A stretch of DNA of 64,000 nt from Pimelobacter simplex. GTDB lineage: Bacteria > Actinomycetota > Actinomycetes > Propionibacteriales > Nocardioidaceae. Both the position numbers and the translations under genes were made by a program. Below are positions 51,137 through 60,392 of this stretch, piece by piece. Where the stretch lies: assembly GCF_900114845.1 (NCBI RefSeq), contig NZ_FOUK01000001.1, positions 1,342,479-1,406,478 of the forward strand, in the 5' to 3' direction. Positions within the stretch are counted from its first letter, which is position 1, and the number at the start of each line of letters is the position of its first letter. The notes under the pieces are model-generated. The model was not told the origin of the DNA, searched no databases, and saw only the letters and a list, made by a program, of their open reading frames with translations.

Positions 51137-53266
51137 ATGGCCACCACCGCATCCCACCGCAGCCGGCTCCGCCTGGTCGTGCTGCAGACCCTCGTCTTCT
51201 CGCTGCTCGCCACCCTCGGCGCCCGGCTCTACTACCTCCAGGTCATCTCGGGGGAGCAGTACCAGGGCCAGGCCGCGTCCCAGTCCGTGCGCGACATCGT
51301 CGTCCAGCCCCAGCGCGGGCTCGTCGTCGACGCGATGGGCCGTCCCCTCGTCAGCAACCGGCTGATCTGGGTGGTCTCGCTCGACCGCACCCTGCTCGGC
51401 CGGATGTCCGAGGCCGACCGCACCGAGCTGCTCCACCGCACCGGTCGCGCGATCGGCATGAAGGCCCACAAGATCGAGGCCAAGCTGCTCCTCTGCGGGG
51501 ACGCCGACGCCGTCGCCGGCACCTGCTGGAACGGCTCGCCCTACCAGCCGGTCCCCGTCGCGCTCGACGTCCCGGAGGCCGCGGCGCTGCGGATCCTCGA
51601 GCAGCCCGAGGACTTCCCGGGCGTCGTCGTCGACCGGCAGAGCGTGCGCCAGTACCCCGCTCCCTACGGCGTCAACGCGGCGCACCTGCTCGGCTACCTC
51701 AGCCCGATCACCAAGGACGAGCTCGAGTCCGCCGAGGAGGCCGGCGACAGCTCGGTCAACGGCGCCTCCGTCGTCGGCCGGGCCGGCGTCGAGAAGGAGT
51801 ACGACGAGTGGCTGCGCGGCCAGCCCGGCTACCAGCAGGTCGCCGTCGACTCCAAGGGCCGGGTCCGCCAGGACGTCTCGGACCTCGAGGCGCAGCCCGG
51901 CGACACGCTCGTGACGTCGATCGACGCCAAGGTGCAGAGCGTCGTCGAGAAGCAGCTCGCCGACATGATCGCCACCCAGCGCGCCACCCGCGACCCGGTG
52001 ACCAACCGCAACTTCGAGGCCGACTCCGGCGCGGCCGTCGTGATGGAGGCCAAGACCGGCCGGATCGTCGCGATGGCCAGCCAGCCGACGTACGACCCCT
52101 CGGTCTGGGTGGGCGGCATCACCGACAAGCAGCTCAAGAGGCTCTACTCCGAGGCAGCCGGGACGCCGCTGCTCGCGCGCTCCTTCCAGGGCCAGTTCGC
52201 GCCCGGCTCGACGTGGAAGCCGTTCATGACCGTCGGCGCGATGACCCACGGCTACACGCCGTCCACGATCCTCAACTGCTCGTCGTCGGTGCAGATCGGC
52301 AACCGCGCCTTCCACAACCACGAGTCGGCCGGCTACGGCCCGATCTCGTTCGCGAAGGCGCTCGAGGTCTCCTGCAACACCTTCTTCTTCCAGGTGGGCA
52401 TGCACTTCTGGCAGACGCTCGGCTCCGACCCCGACGACGTCAACGCCAAGGACCCGCTGGTCGAGCAGGCCGAGAAGTTCGGCTTCGGCAAGCGCACCGG
52501 CGTCGACCTGCCGGGCGAGGCGTCCGGCCGGGTCGCCGACCGCAAGTGGAAGCGCGACTACTACGAGTCGATGAAGGGCTACTACTGCGGCATCGCGAAG
52601 AAGCCGCAGGACGACAAGACGTCCGACTTCGTCTACAAGTTCTCCCGCGAGTTCTGCATCGAGGGCTGGAAGTACCGCCTGCCCGACGCCGCCAACTTCG
52701 CCATCGGCCAGGGCGACACCATCGTCACGCCGCTGCAGCTGGCCCGGGCGTACGCCGCGATCTCCAACGGCGGCACGCTGTGGGAGCCGCGCGTGGGCAA
52801 GGCGATCGTCTCGCCCGAGGGCCAGGTGATCCGCGAGATCAAGCCCCAGAAGGACCGCAAGGTCAAGATCCCCGCCACCGTGCTGCGCTACCTCGACGAC
52901 GCGCTCAAGGGCGTCGCGACCGTCGGCACGATGCAGTGGAAGCTCGGCGGGTTCCCGCTCGACAAGGTGCAGATCCGCGCCAAGACCGGCTCCGCCGAGG
53001 TCTACGGCAAGCAGTCGACGGGCTGGGTCGCGTCGTACACCAAGGACTACGTCGTCGTGATGATGATGAGCCAGGGCGGCACCGGCTCCGGGTCGACCGG
53101 TGACGGCGTCCGCGCCATCTGGGAGGCGCTCTACGGCGTCGAGGGCGACCAGGTGAAGCCCGGCAAGGCCGCCATCCCCGGCACCACCCCGCCGCGCAAC
53201 CTCCCCGTCTTCGGTGAGGACGGCTCGATCCTGCCGCCCGGGCGGAGCAAGGGAGACGACTCGTGA
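51137..53266 (+). CDS. mrdA: Penicillin-binding protein 2 (transpeptidase)
   Basis: A 709-residue class B penicillin-binding protein: one N-terminal helix about 15-35, dimerisation domain, and transpeptidase domain with active Ser358 in GSTWK, the SCN triad in EVSCNTFFF and KTGS at 616-619. It crosslinks lateral-wall peptidoglycan together with RodA. An extra segment around residues 435-520 (GSDPDDVNAKDP, KKPQDDKTSDFVYKFSREFC) carries two Cys and is longer than in E. coli. Overlaps rodA by four bases. Confidence 0.96.
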   Translation: MATTASHRSRLRLVVLQTLVFSLLATLGARLYYLQVISGEQYQGQAASQSVRDIVVQPQRGLVVDAMGRPLVSNRLIWVVSLDRTLLGRMSEADRTELLHRTGRAIGMKAHKIEAKLLLCGDADAVAGTCWNGSPYQPVPVALDVPEAAALRILEQPEDFPGVVVDRQSVRQYPAPYGVNAAHLLGYLSPITKDELESAEEAGDSSVNGASVVGRAGVEKEYDEWLRGQPGYQQVAVDSKGRVRQDVSDLEAQPGDTLVTSIDAKVQSVVEKQLADMIATQRATRDPVTNRNFEADSGAAVVMEAKTGRIVAMASQPTYDPSVWVGGITDKQLKRLYSEAAGTPLLARSFQGQFAPGSTWKPFMTVGAMTHGYTPSTILNCSSSVQIGNRAFHNHESAGYGPISFAKALEVSCNTFFFQVGMHFWQTLGSDPDDVNAKDPLVEQAEKFGFGKRTGVDLPGEASGRVADRKWKRDYYESMKGYYCGIAKKPQDDKTSDFVYKFSREFCIEGWKYRLPDAANFAIGQGDTIVTPLQLARAYAAISNGGTLWEPRVGKAIVSPEGQVIREIKPQKDRKVKIPATVLRYLDDALKGVATVGTMQWKLGGFPLDKVQIRAKTGSAEVYGKQSTGWVASYTKDYVVVMMMSQGGTGSGSTGDGVRAIWEALYGVEGDQVKPGKAAIPGTTPPRNLPVFGEDGSILPPGRSKGDDS

Positions 53267-54486
53267 GCAACCGGATCCAGGCCGGCTCCCGGCCGCACCG
53301 CACCACCGCCTCGCGCCGGGTCTCGTTCCTGCGCTGGGCCGAGATCGACCGGGTGCTCCTCGCCGCCGTCCTCCTGCTCTCGATGCTCGGCTGCCTGCTC
53401 GTCTGGTCGGCCACCCTCGAGCGCAACGACCTCACCGGCGGCGACACCCGCGCCTTCCTGCTCAAGCAGGTGGTCAACGTCGTCATCGGTCTCGGCCTGA
53501 TGGCGCTCGTCGTCGTCACCGACCACCGGTGGGTCCGGATCCTCGCGCCCATCGGCTACCTCATCGCCATCGGCGGCCTGCTCCTCGTGCTCGTGATGGG
53601 CTCGACGGTCAACGGCTCGCGCTCGTGGCTGATGCTCGGCGGGATGTCGTTCCAGCCCTCCGAGCTCGCCAAGCTCGCGGTCATCGTCGGCATGGCGCTC
53701 GTCGTCGCCGAGCGCAGCGACCGCCGCTGGCGCGACCGGGTCGGCACCCTGGACGTCGTCCTGATGCTGCTCGTGGCCGGCGTGCCCGCCGTCCTGATCC
53801 TGGCCCAGCCGGACCTCGGCACCATGCTCGTCCTCACCGCCACCGTCTTCGGCGTCATCGCCGCCTCCGGCGCCGACCGCCGCTGGCTCGGCCTCCTCGC
53901 CGTCGGCGGCATCGGCGCGGCCGCCTTCGCCGTCGTCAGCGGGATGTTGAAGGAGTACCAGGTCGACCGCTTCCTGGCCTTCACCAACCCCGCCCTCGAC
54001 CCCAAGGGCGCCGGCTACAACGTCGAGCAGGCCCGGATCGCCGTCGGCAACGGCGGCCTCTTCGGCCAGGGCCTCTTCCAGGGCTCGCAGACCCAGTCCG
54101 GCTTCGTCCCCGAGCAGCACACCGACTTCGTCTTCACCGTCGCCGGCGAGGAGCTCGGGCTCGCCGGGGCCGCCCTCATCGTCCTGCTCCTCGGCGTGAT
54201 CCTCTGGCGCGCCCTCCGGATCGCTGCCCGCACCGACGACGTCTTCGGCCGGATCGCCGCCGCAGGCATCGCCTGCTGGTTCGGCTTCCAGGCCTTCCAG
54301 AACATCGGGATGTGCCTCGGCATCATGCCCGTCACCGGCGTCCCGCTGCCCTTCGTGTCGTACGGCGGCTCGTCGATGTTCGCCGGGATGCTCGCCGTCG
54401 GCCTGCTCCAGAACATCCACCTGCGGACGCTCTCGGCACCGGCCTCGCGGCTCGCCCCGCAGCAGCGGGTCCTCGTCCGGTCGTGA
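53263..54486 (+). CDS. rodA: RodA peptidoglycan glycosyltransferase (SEDS family)
   Basis: A 407-residue, ten-helix SEDS protein that polymerises lipid II with PBP2. Blocks GGMSFQPSELAKLAVIVGMAL, AQPDLGTMLVL, EQARIAVGNGGLFGQGL, PEQHTDFVFTVAGEELG and LPFVSYGGSSM are characteristic; the catalytic Asp of the family lies in the EQHTDFVF loop. GTGA overlap at both ends. Confidence 0.95.
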   Translation: MSNRIQAGSRPHRTTASRRVSFLRWAEIDRVLLAAVLLLSMLGCLLVWSATLERNDLTGGDTRAFLLKQVVNVVIGLGLMALVVVTDHRWVRILAPIGYLIAIGGLLLVLVMGSTVNGSRSWLMLGGMSFQPSELAKLAVIVGMALVVAERSDRRWRDRVGTLDVVLMLLVAGVPAVLILAQPDLGTMLVLTATVFGVIAASGADRRWLGLLAVGGIGAAAFAVVSGMLKEYQVDRFLAFTNPALDPKGAGYNVEQARIAVGNGGLFGQGLFQGSQTQSGFVPEQHTDFVFTVAGEELGLAGAALIVLLLGVILWRALRIAARTDDVFGRIAAAGIACWFGFQAFQNIGMCLGIMPVTGVPLPFVSYGGSSMFAGMLAVGLLQNIHLRTLSAPASRLAPQQRVLVRS

Positions 54487-55019
54487 CCGGAGCCGACGGT
54501 TCCGACGGTTCCGACGTTTCCGACGTGCCCGACTTCCGGGCTGATCGGGTCGGTACCGCCCTCGCCGGCACCAACCCCACCGTCCTGCGCCGGCTCGGCG
54601 CGGGCTTCGCCGTCATCGGCGACGTGCAGCACCTGCCCGGCTACTGCGTCCTCATCACCGACGACCCCACCGCCGACCAGCTCACCGACCTCCCCGTGGC
54701 GCGCCAGCACGCCTTCCTCGCCGACCTGGCCCTCCTCGGCCGAGCCGTCGCCTCCGTCTGCGCCCGCCGCGACCCGGCCTTCCGCCGGATCAACCTCGAG
54801 ATCCAAGGCAACACCGACGCCTTCCTCCACGCCCACGTGACGCCTCGCTACACCTGGGAGCCGCCCGAGCTCGTCGGCTGGCCGGCCGCCCTGCACCACT
54901 GGGAGCGCCGGGTGGACGTCGTACGGGACGGGCTGGGGGTGGCCCACGACGGTCTCCGTGCGGAGCTGGTCGCGGCGATCGATCGTGAGGTTGCCTCGGG
55001 TCGGGGTCTTCTTTACTGA
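54483..55019 (+). CDS. HIT-family hydrolase-like protein
   Basis: A 178-residue protein with a HIT-type loop LHAHVTPRY (His116, His118) preceded by RRINLEIQGNTDAF, the pattern of diadenosine polyphosphate hydrolases. The third His of the classic triad is replaced by Thr. The GTG overlaps rodA. The first 20 residues are encoded by a GACGGTTCC-type 9-base tandem repeat (DGSDGSDVSD). Nucleotide hydrolysis is likely; substrate unknown. Confidence 0.78.
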   Translation: MTGADGSDGSDVSDVPDFRADRVGTALAGTNPTVLRRLGAGFAVIGDVQHLPGYCVLITDDPTADQLTDLPVARQHAFLADLALLGRAVASVCARRDPAFRRINLEIQGNTDAFLHAHVTPRYTWEPPELVGWPAALHHWERRVDVVRDGLGVAHDGLRAELVAAIDREVASGRGLLY

Positions 55020-55066
55020 TGGCGTGGTGGCGCGCCGCAAGGGTCTAGGTAGCTGGTTGCGGTTCG

Positions 55067-56353
55067 TCAGTTGGTTTCTGGTTGTTGCCGGTACACCCCT
55101 GGCTCGGGGTCCTCGCGATCATCGGAGTGCTCTTGTGGGTGTGTTCCGCGGTGGCTCACCTCGAAGTGGAAGCCGGACGGGCTTCGCCACAGGTACGTGC
55201 CGGTCGTGGTGACTTGGTAGCGCCAGGTGCTGTGGGTCTTGGCGCGGTGGTGGCGTCGGCACAGTGGGACGAGGTTGCAGGGGCAGGTTGGCCCGCCTTG
55301 GCCGTGGGGTGTGGCGTGGTCGAGGTCGCAGCGCATGGCTGCTCGGGTGCAGTACGGGAAGCGGCAGGTGTGGTCGCGGAGCTCGACTTGCTGGCGGTGG
55401 CGGTCGGGGATCTCGTAGGCCGTGACCGGCACATGGTCGGCGAGGTCGATCACCGGTCGGACCGTCACCGACATGCCCGGCTGGGCGAGCCACTCGCGGA
55501 TCTGCGCCGCGCTGATCGGGGTCTGGTCCCAGCGGCCGACCGGGTTGGCGCCGGTCCCGGTCCCGAGCAGGGTCGTGTCGGTGATGTGCACGTTGAGCAC
55601 GGCACGGCGGCCAGATGAGCCCTCAAGATCGAGCGTCAGGTCGTTGCGGGCGAGGTCGCCGAGGGCCTGGGAGCGGCGCACATCCAGGCTCGCCTCGTTG
55701 CCCAGCCGGCCCAGCAGCGTGGCGCGGCGGCTGATCGCCTGGTCGAGGTCGGCACCGTCGGCGGCGTCGAGGAGGCCGTCGATCGAGACCAGGCCGTTGG
55801 TGTCGGCGGCGCCGACCTCGACATAGCGGTGGTCGGTCGCGGCCGCCCGCTCGGCCTCGTAGCGCTCGGGGTCGAAGCGGATGACCGCCTCCGCAATCAA
55901 CCGCTCCAGTTGGGCCCAGCCGACTCCGGTGGCGTTGAACAACTGGCGATCCACGAAGGCGGCGGCCTCGCGACACAGGGGCCGCGTGGCCTCGGCGATC
56001 CGCTCGGCCCGCCACGGCGCCAACCGCCCCGCCATCACCGACGCATAGACCTGCGGGAGGCGCCACGCGCACTCCAGGACCCGGCCGACGTAGACCCGGC
56101 CACCGTCGGGGGAGCGGCCCAGCACGGCGATCAGCTCCATGAGTGCGAACTCCGAGACCAGCGGCGCGCCCTCGCCCGCGATCGGCAGGCCCGTGTCGAC
56201 GAAACCGTCCCGGATCGTTGCTACACCCGCCCCCGGATCAGCCACGGTGTTGCCCGCGGCCCACTCCACGATCCCGGCCCACTCGGCAACCACCGACTCC
56301 TCCCGCACCCGCACCCCAGCCCGGAGGTCGGCGAGAAGCGCAGTCGAAGTCAT
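55067..56353 (-). CDS. DUF222 / HNH endonuclease domain protein (copy 2)
   Basis: A 428-residue homologue of the protein at 12998-14431, sharing GRLAPWRAERIA, AAFVDRQL, LLGRLGNEA-type blocks and an HNH motif CDLDH at 342-346 with CPCNLVPLCRRHHRAK. It ends naturally with an acidic tail (HSDDREDPEPG), showing what copy 1 lacks. -10 TCTAAT (56365-56360) lies six bases before ATG. Converges with the HIT gene. Probable selfish or repair-related nuclease; unproven. Confidence 0.9.
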   Translation of the reverse strand: MTSTALLADLRAGVRVREESVVAEWAGIVEWAAGNTVADPGAGVATIRDGFVDTGLPIAGEGAPLVSEFALMELIAVLGRSPDGGRVYVGRVLECAWRLPQVYASVMAGRLAPWRAERIAEATRPLCREAAAFVDRQLFNATGVGWAQLERLIAEAVIRFDPERYEAERAAATDHRYVEVGAADTNGLVSIDGLLDAADGADLDQAISRRATLLGRLGNEASLDVRRSQALGDLARNDLTLDLEGSSGRRAVLNVHITDTTLLGTGTGANPVGRWDQTPISAAQIREWLAQPGMSVTVRPVIDLADHVPVTAYEIPDRHRQQVELRDHTCRFPYCTRAAMRCDLDHATPHGQGGPTCPCNLVPLCRRHHRAKTHSTWRYQVTTTGTYLWRSPSGFHFEVSHRGTHPQEHSDDREDPEPGVYRQQPETN

Positions 56354-56359
56354 ACCCGT

Positions 56360-56365
56360 ATTAGA
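56360..56365 (-). promoter_or_regulatory. -10 box of HNH copy 2
   Basis: Minus-strand TCTAAT is six bases before ATG 56353, consistent with a leaderless transcript. Confidence 0.5.
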
Positions 56366-56461
56366 TCAGGAGGGTCCGACACAACCCCGCGGCCAACCCC
56401 CGCGCCGACCTCAGGCACACGCGACTTAGAGCCCTCACCGGATCTCCGGCAAGATGGGCCC

Positions 56462-57007
56462 GTGCTGACCGTCCGCCGTACGCCGCGCCGTCGCGTGGCC
56501 GTACCGGCGCTGCTCGGCAGCCTCGAGAGCGTGACCGCGCTGGTCCTGGCGCATGTCGCGGCCGGCGGAGCAGTCCCGGAGCTGTGGTGGCTGGGGCTCG
56601 TCGCCGTGGCCGTGTACGGCGCCGGAAGCCTCGTGCTGCACCGGCGGGCGAGCATCCGGGTGGTGCTGCCGGTGCTGGTCGCGGTGCAGCTGCTGGGTCA
56701 TGCGTGGCTGGTGGCGCTCTCGCCCGGGATGCACGGGCACGAGCACGCGATGACGGCGTTCCTCGGGCTCACGCCGGCGATGCTGGGCGCGCACCTGCTC
56801 GCGGCCGTCGTCACCGGGACCATGTGGTCGCTGCGGCGACGTGCGGTCGAGGTGCTGCTGGCGTGGACGGAGCCGGGCCGGCTCCCCGCGCCGCGGCTGC
56901 GTCCGCAGCGGGTGGTCCTGGTCGCACCGGCGCCGGCGCGGCGCGGGCACCGGGCGCTGGCGCCCACGCGGGGACCGCCGGCGGCGGTCACCGTCGCGCT
57001 CGTCTGA
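56462..57007 (+). CDS. Hypothetical membrane protein before copper genes
   Basis: A 181-residue protein with four or five hydrophobic helices, a HGHEHAMTAF His cluster near residue 97 and a Pro/Arg-rich C-terminus. I do not recognise a named family. Position directly before YcnI and CopC-CopD, and the His cluster between helices, suggest a part in copper handling, by context only. CAAGAT six bases before the GTG is a possible -10 box. Confidence 0.7.
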   Translation: MLTVRRTPRRRVAVPALLGSLESVTALVLAHVAAGGAVPELWWLGLVAVAVYGAGSLVLHRRASIRVVLPVLVAVQLLGHAWLVALSPGMHGHEHAMTAFLGLTPAMLGAHLLAAVVTGTMWSLRRRAVEVLLAWTEPGRLPAPRLRPQRVVLVAPAPARRGHRALAPTRGPPAAVTVALV

Positions 57008-57079
57008 CTCCGGTTCCGCGGAGGCGGGCGGCGCGCGCTGCCCACCCCTGACACCCGAGTCGAACGAAGAGAGAAATCC

Positions 57080-57808
57080 ATGCAGATCCGCCGCTTCACC
57101 CTGCCCGCCGTCGGCGCCGCGACCGCCGCGCTCGGCCTCGTCGCGCTGAGCGCCGGCGCCGCCAGCGCGCACGTGACGGTCACCCCCGACACCACCTCCG
57201 CCGGTGGGTACGCCGTCCTGACGTTCGCCGTCCCGCACGGCTGCGAGGGGTCGCCGACCACGAAGATCGCGATCGCGATGCCCGAGGACGTCCCGCAGGT
57301 CACGCCGACGGTCAACCCCAGCTGGACCGTCGAGAAGGTCCAGGAGAAGCTCGACCCGCCGGTCAAGGACGCCCACGGCAACGAGGTCACCGAGCGGGTG
57401 AGCCAGGTCGTCTACACGGCCCGGACGCCGCTGCCCGACGGCTACCGCGACACGCTGGCGCTCTCGCTCCAGCTGCCCGAGAAGGAGGGCGAGACGCTCA
57501 CCTTCCCGATCATCCAGACCTGCGTGAAGGGCTCGACCAACTGGAACGAGACCGCGGCCGAGGGCCAGGACGAGGAGGAGCTCGCGCACCCGGCGCCGTC
57601 GGTGACGATCACCGCGGCGAGCGCCGAGGGTGACCACCACGGCGGTGCGGAGGCCGAGTCCGACGGCGACAAGGAGTCCGACGCCAAGGCCGACAGCGAC
57701 GACGGCGACGACGGCGACGGCAACGGCCTGGCGATCGGCGGTCTGGTGGCCGGCGTCGCGGGCCTCGCGGTCGGCGGCATCGCGCTCGCGCGCACCCGCA
57801 AGGCCTGA
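57080..57808 (+). CDS. YcnI-family copper-binding protein (DUF1775)
   Basis: A 242-residue secreted protein: signal peptide to Ala30, mature protein beginning with His31 in AHVTVTP, where the N-terminal His forms a copper brace in this family. Trp and Glu ligands are expected in the following domain (about 31-160). A His/Asp-rich linker (EGDHHGGAEAESDGDKESD) leads to a C-terminal membrane helix. It likely hands copper to the CopC-CopD protein, encoded 10 bases downstream. Confidence 0.92.
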   Translation: MQIRRFTLPAVGAATAALGLVALSAGAASAHVTVTPDTTSAGGYAVLTFAVPHGCEGSPTTKIAIAMPEDVPQVTPTVNPSWTVEKVQEKLDPPVKDAHGNEVTERVSQVVYTARTPLPDGYRDTLALSLQLPEKEGETLTFPIIQTCVKGSTNWNETAAEGQDEEELAHPAPSVTITAASAEGDHHGGAEAESDGDKESDAKADSDDGDDGDGNGLAIGGLVAGVAGLAVGGIALARTRKA

Positions 57809-57817
57809 GGGACGACG

Positions 57818-59461
57818 ATGCGTCGTGTGCCGGCGTTGATCCTGGCCGTGCTGGTCGCCGTCCTGACGGTGCTCGGCACGGCGACGTCGGCGTCGGCACA
57901 CGCCACGCTCGTCTCCACCGACCCGGCGGAGGGGGCGGTGCTGCCGGAGGCGCCGTCGGAGGTGACGTTCACCTTCGACGAGCCCGTCCAGCTCGTCCCC
58001 GACGGGCTGCTGGCCTTCGACGCCGAGGGCAAGCGGGTCGACCTCGACCCGAAGGCCTCGGGCGTCGAGGTGACCGGCGAGCTGCCGGGTGATCTCGCCA
58101 ACGGCACCTACGTGATCACCTGGCGGGTGGTCTCCGCCGACGGCCACCCGATCGCGGGCTCGCTGACCTTCCACGTCGGGGCGCCGAGCCCCAAGGTCGT
58201 CCCGCCGGGCTCGGTGACCACCGAGCCCGGTGCGCTGCCGACGGTCCAGGCAATCGTGCACGGGCTCGACTACGTCGCGCTGCTGCTGGCCGGCGGGCTC
58301 GCGGTGTTCCTGTCGTGGACGGTGCGCGGCGTCCGCCTCGCCGACGACGTACGACGCCGCCTGGTCCGGGTGCTGCGGGGCAGTGCGCTGGTGGCGGTCC
58401 TCGCGGCCGCGGCCGCCGTCCCGCTGGCAGGCGCCTACCAGCTCGGCTCCGGGCTGGACGGCGTCCTCGACCCGGCGGCGCTCGACCCGGGACTTGTCCA
58501 GCAGGACCTGCAGGTGCTGGCGCTCCAGGCGTTCGGTCTCGCCGTCGCCGCATGGGCGGCCGGTCAGCGACGCTCGTCGCTGGTCGTCGACCTCGTCACC
58601 GCGCTCGCGGTCTGGTCACCGGCCCTGGTCGGGCACACCCGCGCGTACGAGCCGAGCGCGCTGCTCGTCGTCACCGACGCGCTGCACCTCACCGCCGGGG
58701 CGGTCTGGCTCGGCGGGCTCACCGGGCTCGCGCTCACCCTGCGCTCGGTGGCGGGGCGGCCCAAGGACGCCGCGCTGCTGCTCACCCGCTTCTCCACGCT
58801 GGCCGCCGGGCTGCTCGCGGCGCTCGCGCTGTCGGGCGTCCTGCTCGGCTGGCGCATCGTCGGCTCGTGGTCGCGGCTGTTCGGCGAGACCTACGGCCGG
58901 CTGCTGCTGGTGAAGGTCGCGCTGGTGCTCGTCGTCGCCGCGATCGCCGCGGTCAACCGGTACCGGCTGCTCCCGCGGGTCACCGGCGACACCGGCCACG
59001 ACGTACGACGCCAGGGCGCCGCGCTGGTCCGGCGCGCGGTCGTCGCGGAGGCGGCGCTGCTGGTCGCGGTCCTCGGCGTGACCGGCTTCCTGACCCAGAA
59101 GCCGCCCGGGGGCGAGCCGCCCGCGGCCGCCCCGACCGCCGACACCGGCGTGGTCACGGGCGTCGCGAGCGACGACCTCAAGGTGCTCGCCGTCCTCGAT
59201 CCCGGGCCGGGCCTGCAGCGCCGGCTCATCGTCCAGGTGCAGAACCTGGCCGGCGACCCGCTCGACCTGCACGACGCCCCGGCGGTCGCCCTGCGCACGT
59301 CGTCCGTCGACCTGGGGGAGGTGCCGCTGACGCCGACCGGCTCCGGCACCTACGCCGCCGACGTGGTGTTCCCGACGACGGGCACCTGGAAGCTCCAGGT
59401 GAGCATCCGGGTCGACGAGTTCACCAGCCCGGTGACGACCGTCGACCTCGACGTGAAGTAG
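57818..59461 (+). CDS. CopC-CopD fusion with C-terminal YtkA-like domain
   Basis: A 547-residue copper protein. Signal peptide ends at Ala27 and mature His28 starts the CopC domain (SAHATLVSTDPAEG, VSADGHPIAGSLTFHV). About eight helices of a CopD domain follow (145-440), and then a soluble domain (450-547, LIVQVQNLAGDPLDLHD, WKLQVSIRVDEF) resembling YtkA/FixH-type beta-sandwiches. Copper uptake across the membrane is the likely role. Organisation matches B. subtilis YcnJ plus an extra domain. Confidence 0.92.
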   Translation: MRRVPALILAVLVAVLTVLGTATSASAHATLVSTDPAEGAVLPEAPSEVTFTFDEPVQLVPDGLLAFDAEGKRVDLDPKASGVEVTGELPGDLANGTYVITWRVVSADGHPIAGSLTFHVGAPSPKVVPPGSVTTEPGALPTVQAIVHGLDYVALLLAGGLAVFLSWTVRGVRLADDVRRRLVRVLRGSALVAVLAAAAAVPLAGAYQLGSGLDGVLDPAALDPGLVQQDLQVLALQAFGLAVAAWAAGQRRSSLVVDLVTALAVWSPALVGHTRAYEPSALLVVTDALHLTAGAVWLGGLTGLALTLRSVAGRPKDAALLLTRFSTLAAGLLAALALSGVLLGWRIVGSWSRLFGETYGRLLLVKVALVLVVAAIAAVNRYRLLPRVTGDTGHDVRRQGAALVRRAVVAEAALLVAVLGVTGFLTQKPPGGEPPAAAPTADTGVVTGVASDDLKVLAVLDPGPGLQRRLIVQVQNLAGDPLDLHDAPAVALRTSSVDLGEVPLTPTGSGTYAADVVFPTTGTWKLQVSIRVDEFTSPVTTVDLDVK

Positions 59462-59468
59462 GCCGGCG

Positions 59469-60368
59469 TCAGGCGCCGAAGCCGGCCTGGCTCGGCGTGA
59501 CGGTGTCCTTGTCGGCGGGGACGTCGATCTTCACGTCGGCGCCGTAGTCGGAGTAGACCTGCTCGGTGGTCGACTTCGAGCCCTGGATCTCGAACTCCTG
59601 GCTCATCTTGACCGGCCGGTTGTCGGCGTCGAGCCACAGGTCGATGGTCAGCTCGGGCGGCAGCAGCTTGCCGGCCTCGGCGGGGAGACCCGCGTTCTTG
59701 GCGAACTTCACCGAGTCGACCGTGACCCGGTAGTGGCTGGTGTCGACGCCCTCGACGTTCTCGTCGCCCACGAGGGTGAGGTCCTTCGGGTCGCCGAACA
59801 CGGCCAGCTGCTTCTGCGGGTCGGCCAGCGCGAGGAGCGGCGCGAGCGGGCTGGACGCGTTGGACTTGTCCTTCGGGTCGAACTTCAGCCACTTGCCCGC
59901 CGGCACCGGGAGCCCGGCCCCCCGCAGGTAGATCACGCCGCCGGCGAGCACCGACTCGAACTGCTGGCTGCCCTTGGGGCTGGTCTTGGCGTGGGCGAGC
60001 AGCTGGTCGCCGTCGTAGCGGGCCTCGCTGTTGGTGGTCACCGACGCGCCCTGGGTGGTCGTCGTCCCGGTCGCCTTGTAGGAGCCGGCCTGCTTCTGCG
60101 CGTCGGCGATGGTCGCGAAGAACGTGCTCTTGTCGAGCGCGCCCGTCCCGGTGCCGCCGCCCGTGCTGGAGCCGGTGCCGGTGCCGGTGCCCTCGCTCGA
60201 CGCGTCCCCACCGGGCGTGGTGGACGGCGACTCGCTGGAGCTCGCGGAGGTCTTGTCGCCGCTGGCGTCCTTGCCGTCGTCACCCCCGCCGCAGCCGGAG
60301 AGCAGCAGCGCCGAGGACAGCGTGGCTGCGATGGACGTGCGGACGAGCTTCGTGCGGAGGCCGGTCAT
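59469..60368 (-). CDS. LppX/LprG-type lipoprotein
   Basis: A 299-residue lipoprotein with LLSGC (Cys26), a low-complexity Ser/Thr/Gly spacer (SSEGTGTGTGSSTGGGTG) and a beta-rich domain resembling lipid-binding LppX/LprAFG proteins (QKQAGSYKATGTTTTQG, LWLDADNRPVKMSQEFEI). It may carry lipids between membrane and wall. ATG 60368 is chosen because TAGGCT lies eight bases upstream; a GTG at 60374 is too close to that box. Confidence 0.85.
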   Translation of the reverse strand: MTGLRTKLVRTSIAATLSSALLLSGCGGGDDGKDASGDKTSASSSESPSTTPGGDASSEGTGTGTGSSTGGGTGTGALDKSTFFATIADAQKQAGSYKATGTTTTQGASVTTNSEARYDGDQLLAHAKTSPKGSQQFESVLAGGVIYLRGAGLPVPAGKWLKFDPKDKSNASSPLAPLLALADPQKQLAVFGDPKDLTLVGDENVEGVDTSHYRVTVDSVKFAKNAGLPAEAGKLLPPELTIDLWLDADNRPVKMSQEFEIQGSKSTTEQVYSDYGADVKIDVPADKDTVTPSQAGFGA

Positions 60369-60376
60369 GCTCACGG

Positions 60377-60382
60377 AGCCTA
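60377..60382 (-). promoter_or_regulatory. -10 box of the lipoprotein gene
   Basis: Minus-strand TAGGCT, eight bases before ATG 60368. Confidence 0.5.
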
Positions 60383-60392
60383 AAGCACGGTC

